From: Actinobacteria bacterium OV320
GTDB taxonomy: Bacteria > Actinomycetota > Actinomycetes > Streptomycetales > Streptomycetaceae
NCBI GenBank assembly: GCA_001298545.1
Contig: LJCX01000025.1
Location: forward strand, 395,149 to 459,148
Reading direction: 5' to 3'
Length of the DNA stretch: 64,000 bases
The position numbers and the translations under genes are program-made. The notes under the pieces were generated by a model. The model had not been told where the DNA came from, ran no database searches, and worked only from the letters and a program-made list of their open reading frames with translations. Each line of letters opens with the position of its first letter. Position 1 is the stretch's first letter. This document shows positions 1-6,351 of this stretch, piece after piece.

Positions 1-230
1 GGGGACTTGCCGTCCGCGGCGGCCTCCTCGGCGGCCCGCGTCACGTCCTCGGAGTGGCCGGCGGGGGCCGCGGAGGGGGCGGCGCCCGAGGCGCCCCGCC
101 CGCCCTGCGCGGGGTCGCCCGGCAGTGATCCGGTGGCGGCGCCGGCGACGAGCACGCTCGCGAACACCAATGTCAGGGCGGCCCCGCGGCCGAAACGGCG
201 GGGCTGACAGAACAGGTCACGGCCTGACAT
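1..230 (-). CDS. N-terminus of probable S41-family secreted peptidase (partial)
   Basis: Only the first 76 codons lie in the window; the gene runs off the left edge. It begins at an ATG (complement of 228-230) with no strong ribosome binding site. The product opens with a basic stretch (Arg 4, 11, 12, 15), a hydrophobic core around residues 17-34 typical of a Sec signal or signal anchor, then a low-complexity Ala/Gly/Pro linker. The catalytic domain is not visible. Assignment to the S41 (C-terminal processing) peptidases rests on position: it is co-directional with and directly downstream of ftsEX, where Streptomyces carry such a protease. A strong hairpin lies between it and ftsX. Any other exported protein would look the same at this end. 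Confidence 0.55.
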   Translation of the reverse strand, partial: MSGRDLFCQPRRFGRGAALTLVFASVLVAGAATGSLPGDPAQGGRGASGAAPSAAPAGHSEDVTRAAEEAAADGKS

Positions 231-255
231 GGCGGTGAGTCTAGGGGAACACGAA

Positions 256-285
256 GGGCCGTACGGTCGGTTGACCGTACGGCCC
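256..285 (-). terminator. Hairpin between ftsX and the downstream gene
   Basis: Perfect 13-bp inverted repeat (arms GGGCCGTACGGTC and GACCGTACGGCCC, loop GGTT) 13 bp past the ftsX stop. There is no clear U-tract, so it may attenuate ftsEX transcription or simply stabilise the mRNA end. Confidence 0.6.
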
Positions 286-297
286 GCGGGGCGTGCG

Positions 298-1215
298 TCA
301 CACCTTCAGGTACTTGCGCAGCGCGAAGAACGCGGCCAACGCGGGCATCAGCAGGCTCGTGGCGAGGATGAGCGGAAGCTTCGTCAACACGGCGTCCCAG
401 CCGATGAAGTTGATCAGGTTCAGCTTCTCGGACAGGGCCAGGCCGTTGTCGATGATGAAGTACCGGGCGATCACCAGGAATCCGCAGGCGACCGTGCCGC
501 CGATCAGCCCGGCGACGGCGGCCTCGGCGATGAACGGCGCCTGGATGTAGAAGCCGGAGGCGCCGACGAGCCGCATGATCCCCGTCTCACGCCGTCGGCT
601 GAAGGCCGAGACGCGCACGGTGTTGACGATCAGCATCAGCGCCACGACGAGCATCAGCGCCATGACCGCCCGCGCCGCCCAGTTCATGCCGTTGAGCAGC
701 CCGAAGAGGTTGTCCAGGATGCCCTTCTGGTCCTGCACGGACTGCACGCCGTCGCGCCCGTCGAAGGCGGTCGCGATGACCTGGTACTTCTCCGGGTCCT
801 TCAGCTTGATGCGGTACGACTCCTGCATCTGGTCCGGCGTGAGGGAGCTGGCCAGCGGGGAGTCGCCGAACTGCTCCTTGTAGTGCTTGTACGCGTCGTC
901 CTGCGACTCGTACGTCACCTTCTCGACGACCCCCATCTTGTCGAGGTCGGACTTGATCTGCTTCTTCTGGTCCGCGGTGACCGCGCCCTTGGCGCAGTTC
1001 GGGTCGGACTCGGCGTCGCTCTTGTTGCAGAGGAACACCGAGACGTTGACCTTGTCGTACCAGTAGCCCTTCATCGTGCTGACCTGGTCGCTCATCAGGA
1101 GCGACCCGCCGAAGAGCGCCAGGGACAGGGCGACGGAGACGACGACGGCGAAGGTCATCGTCAGGTTGCGGCGGAGACCGACACCGATCTCCGACAGTAC
1201 GAACTGGGCGCGCAT
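298..1215 (-). CDS. ftsX: Cell division ABC transporter permease FtsX
   Basis: Membrane subunit of FtsEX, which in other bacteria controls peptidoglycan hydrolases at the divisome. The 305-residue length fits. A first membrane segment lies at about 21-42, followed by a large extracytoplasmic loop (about 43-178) and three more membrane segments near 181-201, 225-250 and 278-299, the FtsX 1+3 topology. The loop holds two cysteines (63 and 74), probably a disulfide, and a helical lobe expected to bind the hydrolase partner. The cytoplasmic SRRRE turn at 206-210 precedes the FtsX fold. The gene follows ftsE by 60 bp on the same strand, as in other actinobacteria. The product is confidently identified; the hydrolase it controls here is unknown, with the downstream secreted protease only a neighbour. 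Confidence 0.95.
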   Translation of the reverse strand: MRAQFVLSEIGVGLRRNLTMTFAVVVSVALSLALFGGSLLMSDQVSTMKGYWYDKVNVSVFLCNKSDAESDPNCAKGAVTADQKKQIKSDLDKMGVVEKVTYESQDDAYKHYKEQFGDSPLASSLTPDQMQESYRIKLKDPEKYQVIATAFDGRDGVQSVQDQKGILDNLFGLLNGMNWAARAVMALMLVVALMLIVNTVRVSAFSRRRETGIMRLVGASGFYIQAPFIAEAAVAGLIGGTVACGFLVIARYFIIDNGLALSEKLNLINFIGWDAVLTKLPLILATSLLMPALAAFFALRKYLKV

Positions 1216-1275
1216 GGCGAGTTGTTCAGGCCTTTCCGGGGACGTCCGCGAGAACGGGGGCGATGGCGGGGGCGG

Positions 1276-1965
1276 TCAGTGCTGGTAGCCGTAGACGCCG
1301 CGCGCCTGGTCGCGGACGAGGCGGCCCTGCTCCAGCTCGATGACGCGCTTGCGCATCTGGTCCACGATGTTCTGGTCGTGCGTGGCCATCAGCACGGTCG
1401 TGCCCGTCCGGTTGATCCGGTCGAGCAGCTTCATGATGCCGACGGAGGTCTGCGGGTCGAGGTTGCCGGTGGGCTCGTCCGCGATCAGCAGCTTGGGCCG
1501 GTTCACGAAGGCGCGCGCGATGGCGACGCGCTGCTGTTCACCGCCGGACAGCTCACCGGGCATCCGGTCCTCCTTGCCGCCGAGCCCGACGAGGTCGAGC
1601 ACCTGCGGCACGGACTTGCGGATCTCGCCCTTCGACTTGCCGATGACCTCCTGCGCGAAGGCGACGTTCTCCGCCACCGTCTTGTTCGGCAGCAGCCGGA
1701 AGTCCTGGAAGACCGTCCCCAGCTGGCGGCGCATCTGCGGCACCTTCCAGTTGGAGAGGCGCGCGAGATCCTTGCCCAGGACGTGCACCTGACCGTGGCT
1801 GGTCCGCTCCTCGCGGAGGACCAGCCGCAGGAAGGTGGACTTGCCGGAGCCGGAGGATCCCACGAGGAACACGAACTCGCCCTTCTCCACCTCGAGGGAG
1901 ACATCCCTGAGTGCGGGGCGGGTCTGCTTGGGGTAGACCTTGGAGACGTTGTCGAATCGGATCAC
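1276..1965 (-). CDS. ftsE: Cell division ATP-binding protein FtsE
   Basis: ABC ATPase partner of FtsX. All nucleotide-binding motifs are intact in the 229 residues: Walker A GSSGSGKST at 36-44, Q-loop region around VFQDFRLL (85-92), signature LSGGEQQ at 139-145, Walker B LLIADEP at 159-165, D-loop NLD at 168-170 and switch His196 (ATHD). Size and motif spacing are those of FtsE, shorter than importer ATPases. The ATG start lies at 1965; ftsX follows in the same direction after 60 bp, so the two are probably co-transcribed. prfB lies upstream on the same strand, but the wall-protein gene and a divergent small gene separate them, so ftsE has its own promoter region at 1966-2201. Confidence 0.96.
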   Translation of the reverse strand: MIRFDNVSKVYPKQTRPALRDVSLEVEKGEFVFLVGSSGSGKSTFLRLVLREERTSHGQVHVLGKDLARLSNWKVPQMRRQLGTVFQDFRLLPNKTVAENVAFAQEVIGKSKGEIRKSVPQVLDLVGLGGKEDRMPGELSGGEQQRVAIARAFVNRPKLLIADEPTGNLDPQTSVGIMKLLDRINRTGTTVLMATHDQNIVDQMRKRVIELEQGRLVRDQARGVYGYQH

Positions 1966-2063
1966 GGGTGCACCACGGGTCGCCGGGGGTAGATGAGCGT
2001 GACCATACGCGAACCGGGGAGGGCGGCGCAGGCGTCGCGAGGGGTTGAGTGGGGCTTGTGCGT

Positions 2064-2086
2064 TTTTGTACGGTACTTTGTACGCC
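2064..2086. promoter_or_regulatory. TTTGTACG direct repeat in the ftsE / small-gene divergent region
   Basis: Two TTTGTACG-type copies 16 bp apart (centred near 2068 and 2083), separated by a GGTAC, in an AT-richer patch of an otherwise very GC-rich 236-bp divergent intergenic region. It may belong to the ftsE promoter or be a regulator site; no consensus is recognised. Confidence 0.25.
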
Positions 2087-2141
2087 CCCCGCTCTCCGGG
2101 TGGGCCGCGCGGCCCCCGGAGGAACCTGGCACAGTGGAGGG

Positions 2142-2168
2142 GGAACGTTCCCGTTCCCCGAAGCGTTG
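2142..2168 (+). promoter_or_regulatory. Candidate ECF-sigma promoter (GGAAC-N17-CGTT)
   Basis: GGAAC at 2142-2146 and CGTTG starting at 2164 are separated by 17 bp, matching the -35/-10 pattern known for SigE-type ECF sigma factors in actinobacteria. The -35 lies inside a perfect 12-bp palindrome, GGGAACGTTCCC (2141-2152). Expected transcription would begin about 25-30 nt before the ATG at 2202. Inferred from pattern only. Confidence 0.4.
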
Positions 2169-2201
2169 TGTACGTGGAACCGGTGCAAGGAGGGCGAGCG
2201 C

Positions 2202-2396
2202 ATGACGTACGACCGGCTGGTGTGCGCTAACTGCGCCGCGCCCGTGAGCGAGGGCCGGTGCCCGGTGTGCCGCGCGAACCGCGAGCGGCTGCAGCAACAG
2301 GACAACTTCTTCGCGGGGCTGAACCCGATGGCGCTGATCGCGCTGCTCGCGGTACTGGTCGCAGCGCTGGCGCTGCTGGCCCACCAGACCGCGTGA
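2202..2396 (+). CDS. Small zinc-ribbon-like, single-membrane-span protein
   Basis: A 64-residue protein starting at an ATG preceded by AAGGAGGG, a near-perfect ribosome binding site. The N-terminal half has two CxxC pairs (Cys8/Cys11 in CANC and Cys19/Cys22 in CPVC), suggesting a small zinc ribbon or knuckle facing the cytoplasm. A hydrophobic stretch at about 43-61, rich in Ala, Leu and Val, is a membrane span and the tail is very short. I recognise it only as a conserved small streptomycete protein of unknown function. It is divergent from ftsE and its upstream region carries an ECF-type promoter pattern, so an envelope-stress role is conceivable but unproven. A hairpin follows the stop. 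Confidence 0.75.
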   Translation: MTYDRLVCANCAAPVSEGRCPVCRANRERLQQQDNFFAGLNPMALIALLAVLVAALALLAHQTA

Positions 2397-2413
2397 CCCC
2401 CGGACACGCACGG

Positions 2414-2448
2414 AAAGGGGCCCGGAGCTGATCGCTCCGGGCCCCTTT
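2414..2448. terminator. Bidirectional terminator between convergent genes
   Basis: Perfect 15-bp stem (AAAGGGGCCCGGAGC / GCTCCGGGCCCCTTT) with a 5-nt loop between the convergent small-protein gene (ends 2396) and the wall-protein gene (ends 2484). The T-run on each outer edge makes it usable in both directions. Confidence 0.85.
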
Positions 2449-2483
2449 GCGTGTACGTCACGTACGGACGCGACTACCTGACG

Positions 2484-3347
2484 TCAGGCAGCGGCTCCGC
2501 CACGGCCGGCCGCGAGGCGCGGCAGCACCCGGAAGCCGATGCCGCCCGCGATCATCGTGGCGGCACCGATGATCAGGAAGCTGGTCTGACCGGCACCGGT
2601 CTCGGCGAGCTCCTTGCCACCACCCTGCGCGCTGGTGTCGGCGGCGGAGTCCGAGGTGTCGGTCAGCGCGGAGCTGCCCTCCTCCTGGGTGGAGGTGCCG
2701 TCGGTGTCGGTACCGCCGGCGGTGGAGCCACCGCCGGTGGAGCTCGAACCGCCGGTGGTGCCGGAGCCGCCGGTGGAGTCGTCGCCGCCGGTGGTGCTCG
2801 AACCGCCGGTGGTCGAGCTGCCGCCGGTGGTGGAGCCACCGGTCGTGGAGCCACCCGTGGTAGAGCTGCCACCGGTCGTGGAGCCACCCGTGGTCGAGCT
2901 GCCACCCGTCGTGGAGCCACCCGTGGTCGTGGTGGAGCCGCCGGTGGTGGTGGAACCGCCCGTGGTGGTGGAACCGCCCGTGGTGGTGCTGCCGCCCGTG
3001 GTGGTGCTGGAGCCACCCGTCGAGGAGTCGCCGCCGGTGCTGGACGTTCCGCCGATGGAGACCGTCCCACCGATGGAGACCGACCCGCCGGTGCTGGAGT
3101 CGCCGCCCGTGGAGGAGCCGCCACCGGTCGAGGAGTCGCCGCCCGTGGAGCTCGTGCCGCCGGTCTCGCATTCCGGGGTGACGATGATGGTGCAGTCGTC
3201 GTCGCCGTCCATGGGGACGATCGTGCTCGTGTCGACAAGAGCGTCGTCGTCGGCCGAGGCGACGCCGGCGACCGTCAGCGAGGCGCCCGCGGCGATCACG
3301 GCGCCGGCGGCTATCCGCGCGAACCGGATCCGCGTCTTCTTGGTCAT
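2484..3347 (-). CDS. LAETG-anchored cell-wall protein with Ser/Thr-Gly-Gly repeat stalk
   Basis: The 287-residue protein has a Sec signal peptide (TKKTR at the N-terminus, hydrophobic core about 10-28, Ala-Ser-Ala cleavage area near 30-32), a short acidic segment with two cysteines (about 52 and 60) and a long low-complexity region (about 63-225) built almost wholly from STGG/TTGG units. The C-terminus is a sorting signal: LAETG near residue 252, a hydrophobic span, then a basic tail (RVLPR...R). LAxTG is the motif known for class E sortases of actinobacteria. The repeat is expected to be a flexible, perhaps glycosylated, stalk displaying the small N-terminal head. No sortase gene is nearby. 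The upstream leader has repeated GTAGCTGA motifs. Its specific function is not recognisable. Confidence 0.8.
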   Translation of the reverse strand: MTKKTRIRFARIAAGAVIAAGASLTVAGVASADDDALVDTSTIVPMDGDDDCTIIVTPECETGGTSSTGGDSSTGGGSSTGGDSSTGGSVSIGGTVSIGGTSSTGGDSSTGGSSTTTGGSTTTGGSTTTGGSTTTGGSTTTTGGSTTGGSSTTGGSTTGGSSTTGGSTTGGSTTGGSSTTGGSSTTGGDDSTGGSGTTGGSSSTGGGSTAGGTDTDGTSTQEEGSSALTDTSDSAADTSAQGGGKELAETGAGQTSFLIIGAATMIAGGIGFRVLPRLAAGRGGAAA

Positions 3348-3363
3348 ATAGCTGCTACCCCCA

Positions 3364-3430
3364 GTAGCTGAATCGTCGATGAGGCCGCGCCCGGGGCCGT
3401 GATCGACGGAGGTAGCTGAGCTGTAGCTGA
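3364..3430 (-). repeat. GTAGCTGA direct repeats in the wall-protein leader
   Basis: GTAGCTGA occurs at 3364-3371, 3412-3419 and 3423-3430, with a related AGCTGCTAC just before the start codon (about 3350). The copies lie 15-85 bp upstream of the gene start. They could be regulator sites or leader-RNA elements; none matches a consensus I know. Confidence 0.45.
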
Positions 3431-3573
3431 AGCCCCCGGTTCACATGCGCCCCAGAGATACGCATGCCACACTGCACCTTCCCCACTTTTCAAAGCATCG
3501 TCAAGGTCGTTGCGTACGCAATGTCCAAGTCGGGGCGCTTTGCGTGTCGTTGGTGCTGTGAATGTGATGTAAA

Positions 3574-3606
3574 AAGCAACCGCCCCTGATTCAGGGGCGG
3601 TTGCCT
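3574..3606 (-). terminator. Rho-independent terminator of prfB
   Basis: GCAACCGCCCCTGA / TCAGGGGCGGTTGC inverted repeat (3576-3604). Read on the minus strand the stem is followed by TTTTT, giving a classical intrinsic terminator directly after the prfB stop at 3618. Confidence 0.9.
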
Positions 3607-3617
3607 TGTCGACAAAG

Positions 3618-4724
3618 TTACTTCTCTTGCTGCTTGCGCCAGCGAATTCCGGCTTCCAGGAACCCGTCGATCTCACCGTTGAACACGGCCTCGGGGTTAC
3701 CGACCTCGAACTCGGTGCGCAGGTCCTTGACCATCTGGTACGGGTGCAGGACGTACGAACGCATCTGGTTGCCCCAGGAGTTGCCGCCGTCGCCCTTGAG
3801 CGCGTCCATCTTGGCCTGCTCCTCCTGCCGGCGCCGGTCGAGCAGCTTGGCCTGGAGGACGTTCATCGCGGACGCCTTGTTCTGGATCTGCGACCGCTCG
3901 TTCTGGCAGGAGACGACGATGCCGGTGGGGAGGTGGGTGAGGCGCACCGCGGAGTCGGTGGTGTTCACGCCCTGGCCGCCGGGGCCGGAGGACCGGTAGA
4001 CGTCCACCCGCAGCTCGGACTCGTCGATCTCGATGTGGTCGGTGGTCTCCACCACGGGAAGGATCTCGACACCCGCGAAGGAGGTCTGCCGACGCCCCTG
4101 GTTGTCGAAGGGGGAGATCCGCACGAGCCGGTGCGTGCCCTGCTCCACGGAGAGGGTGCCGTAGGCGTACGGGATCTGCACGGCGAAGGTGGTCGACTTG
4201 ATGCCGGCCTCTTCGGCGTACGACGTCTCGTAGATCTCGGTCTTGTAGCCGTGCTGCTCCGCCCACCGCAGGTACATCCGCTGGAGCTTCTCCGCGAAGT
4301 CGGCGGCGTCGACGCCACCGGCCTCGGCACGGATGTTCACGAGCGCCTCGCGGGAGTCGTACTCGCCGCTGAGCAGCGTACGGACCTCCATCTCGTCCAG
4401 CGCCTTCTTGACGGAGGTGAGCTCGGACTCGGCCTCGGCGAGGGTGTCCGGGTCGTCCTCCTCCTGGGCCATCTCGAACAGCACCGAGAGATCGTCGATC
4501 CGGCTGCGCAGCGCGTCCGCCTTCCTGACCTCGGCCTGGAGGTGGGACAGCTTGCTGGTGATCTTCTGCGCCTCGTCCGGGTTGTCCCACAGGGACGGCG
4601 CGGCCGCCTGCTCCTCGAGCACGGCGATATCTGCCCTCAGCTTGTCGAGGTCCAGAACGGCCTCGATCGACTCCATGGTCGAGGAGAGGGACTTGAGCTC
4701 TTCGGATACATCGACGACTGCCAC
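3618..4724 (-). CDS. prfB: Peptide chain release factor 2 (RF2)
   Basis: Class I release factor for UGA/UAA stop codons. The 368 residues hold the codon-recognition tripeptide SPF (204-206, the RF2 signature) and the peptidyl-hydrolysis motif GGQ (249-251, in SSGPGGQGVN). The N-terminal helical domain (1-110) and the C-terminal lysine-rich tail are complete. The reading frame is continuous from ATG to stop, with no early in-frame UGA, so the programmed +1 frameshift that autoregulates RF2 in many bacteria is absent. The gene ends in a strong U-tailed terminator and is co-directional with ftsEX further downstream, with the wall-protein gene between them. Confidence 0.97.
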   Translation of the reverse strand: MAVVDVSEELKSLSSTMESIEAVLDLDKLRADIAVLEEQAAAPSLWDNPDEAQKITSKLSHLQAEVRKADALRSRIDDLSVLFEMAQEEDDPDTLAEAESELTSVKKALDEMEVRTLLSGEYDSREALVNIRAEAGGVDAADFAEKLQRMYLRWAEQHGYKTEIYETSYAEEAGIKSTTFAVQIPYAYGTLSVEQGTHRLVRISPFDNQGRRQTSFAGVEILPVVETTDHIEIDESELRVDVYRSSGPGGQGVNTTDSAVRLTHLPTGIVVSCQNERSQIQNKASAMNVLQAKLLDRRRQEEQAKMDALKGDGGNSWGNQMRSYVLHPYQMVKDLRTEFEVGNPEAVFNGEIDGFLEAGIRWRKQQEK

Positions 4725-4767
4725 GCCTCCAGCCTAACGGACCCGGCATCCGAGCCCGCCCGGCCTC

Positions 4768-4896
4768 GACCGCCGAGCCCCGGCCAGCACCTCACAGCCC
4801 GTCCGACGCCGACCGCCGAGCCCCGGGCAGGACCTCACAGCCCGCCCGACGCCGACCGCCGAGACCCGCTCAGGACCTCACAGCCCGTCCGGCGAT
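4768..4896. repeat. Three tandem copies of a 43-bp repeat
   Basis: Copies at 4768-4810, 4811-4853 and 4854-4896 each begin GACCGCCGAG and contain CTCACAGCCCG. They differ at only a few positions. The third copy runs directly into the dispersed palindromic element at 4886-4953. The array fills the gap between prfB (start 4724) and the kinase gene (stop 4954). Confidence 0.85.
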
Positions 4897-4953
4897 TGAG
4901 GACGAGGCCCCTTCAGGGCCGAAGCGGGGGGCTGGGGGCGGCAGCCCCCAGGG
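4886..4953. repeat. Dispersed palindromic intergenic repeat, copy 1
   Basis: Begins CCCGTCCGGCGATTGAGG, continues through GACGAGGCC and GAAGCGGGGG, and ends in a hairpin GCTGGGGGC-GGC-AGCCCCCAG. A second copy with the same order of blocks is at 43748-43820. The hairpin abuts the kinase stop codon and may serve as its terminator. The element looks like the palindromic intergenic sequences common in Streptomyces genomes. Confidence 0.75.
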
Positions 4954-6207
4954 TCAGGGAGACGCCGGCGCCGAGTTCTTCGTGTCCTGCGGAGTCGCCC
5001 CCGCGTCGTCACCGGAGGTGGCCGCCCACGTGCCGATGCCCGCCGCCGCGGCCAGCGCCACCGCCGCCACGCCCAGCGTGATCCGCCGCCGCCGGGTGGC
5101 GGAACGGTTCCGTGCCGAGCCGGGCCGCGGCGCGCCCGCCGCCCTCGGCACCCGTGCCGTGCCGTGAGCCCCGCCCGCCAGTTCGTCCGGCGCGGGCACC
5201 CGCATCGACGTGTGGGTGTCCCGGTTGGAGTCCGGCTTCGCGCCGGGCACCAGCGGGACCGACCCGCGCCGCACCCGCCCGGAGGGCGCCGCGGGCGAGG
5301 ACGCGGAGGGCGCGGCCTCGGCCGGCTCGCCCTCCCCCTCCTCCTGCTCCGGATCCGGCTCGTCGACGTCCAGCGGCGGCATCCCGGCCAGCGTCGGCAG
5401 CTGCTCCCGCAGCCGCGCCGCCAGTTCGGACGCCCGCAGCCGGGAGGCCGGCGCCTTCGCCAGGCACTGCACGAGAAGCTGCCACAGCTCGTCCGTGATG
5501 CCGGGGAGCGGGGCGACGGACTCCGTGACGTGCCGGCGCAGCACCGCGCCGGGGTGGCCGCCGCCGAACGGGGTGAAGCCCGCGAGGAGCTCGTACAGCA
5601 CGGTCGCCAGGGCGTAGATGTCCACCGAGGCGCGTGGCGGCAGGCCCTCCACGATCTCCGGCGCCAGATAGTCCGGCGTGCCGATGATCTTCGTGGCGCG
5701 GGTCCGTTTGGGGGTGTCGATCAGTTTCGCGACGCCGAAGTCGGTCAGCAGCGCCCGGTGCGAGCCGCCGGGGCCGAGCGGACCCTGCATGTCGAGCAGG
5801 ATGTTCTCGGGCTTCACGTCCCGGTGGACGATCCCGGCCGCGTGCGCGGCGGCCAGTCCCTCGGCGATGTCCGCGACGATCGCCACGGCGGCCTCGGGCG
5901 CGAGCCGTCGGTCCCGTTCGAGGCGGGTGCGCAGGTCCGTGCCGCGGACGAGGTCCATGACCAGGGCGAGGTCGTTGCCGTCGACCACCAGGTCCCGTAC
6001 GGAGACCACGTGCGGGTGCTCCAGGCCGAGCAGGGCCGTGCGCTCCTGCACGAAGCGGCCCACGAGCTCCTCGTCGGAGGCGAGGTCCTCGCGCAGCAGC
6101 TTGACGGCGACGGGCCCGTCCGGTCCGTCGCCCAGCCACACCGTGCCGGCGCTGCCCCGTCCCAGGATCTGGTGGGCGGTGTACCGGCTGCCGATCTTCC
6201 GTGCCAA
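4954..6207 (-). CDS. Membrane-anchored Ser/Thr protein kinase
   Basis: Hanks-type kinase. With the TTG start at 6207 (complement, preceded by GTAGGAGCAGCC) the protein is 417 residues; a longer in-frame ATG at 6285 lacks a ribosome binding site. The kinase domain (about 10-275) has the Gly loop GRGSAG (16-21), the ATP lysine in VAVKLL (Lys36), HRDVKPEN (128-135), DFG (156-158) and APE (182-184), so it should be active. A Pro/Glu-rich linker and one membrane span (about 375-395, after RRRR) follow, then a short external tail. There are no PASTA repeats. It resembles PkaB of Streptomyces and is followed on the same strand by the neighbouring kinase upstream and by a dispersed repeat at its 3' end. 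Confidence 0.9.
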   Translation of the reverse strand: MARKIGSRYTAHQILGRGSAGTVWLGDGPDGPVAVKLLREDLASDEELVGRFVQERTALLGLEHPHVVSVRDLVVDGNDLALVMDLVRGTDLRTRLERDRRLAPEAAVAIVADIAEGLAAAHAAGIVHRDVKPENILLDMQGPLGPGGSHRALLTDFGVAKLIDTPKRTRATKIIGTPDYLAPEIVEGLPPRASVDIYALATVLYELLAGFTPFGGGHPGAVLRRHVTESVAPLPGITDELWQLLVQCLAKAPASRLRASELAARLREQLPTLAGMPPLDVDEPDPEQEEGEGEPAEAAPSASSPAAPSGRVRRGSVPLVPGAKPDSNRDTHTSMRVPAPDELAGGAHGTARVPRAAGAPRPGSARNRSATRRRRITLGVAAVALAAAAGIGTWAATSGDDAGATPQDTKNSAPASP

Positions 6208-6351
6208 GGCTGCTCCTACAGACGCGTGTTGCCCATCAAAGTACGCGTCCGAGGAGCCAACCTTCACCGCGGAGACGGAAATCACCCGCCGGATGTCGAC
6301 AAGTACACAAGCTCACGGTCGGAACCGGAGCCCGTGGCGCTCGCCGGTGCC

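Noticed and set aside
229..1992. 587-residue plus-strand open frame over ftsX and ftsE
   Set aside because: It is the antisense reading of two well-supported genes, rich in His/Arg/Gly from GC-bias, with no domain and no ribosome binding site.
2614..3351. Plus-strand open frame with PPVVEPP repeats
   Set aside because: Antisense of the STGG repeat protein; the opposite strand has a signal peptide, sortase motif and a start with a leader.
4600..4724. Programmed frameshift in prfB
   Set aside because: The frame is continuous from ATG 4724 with no UGA early on, so no shift is needed.
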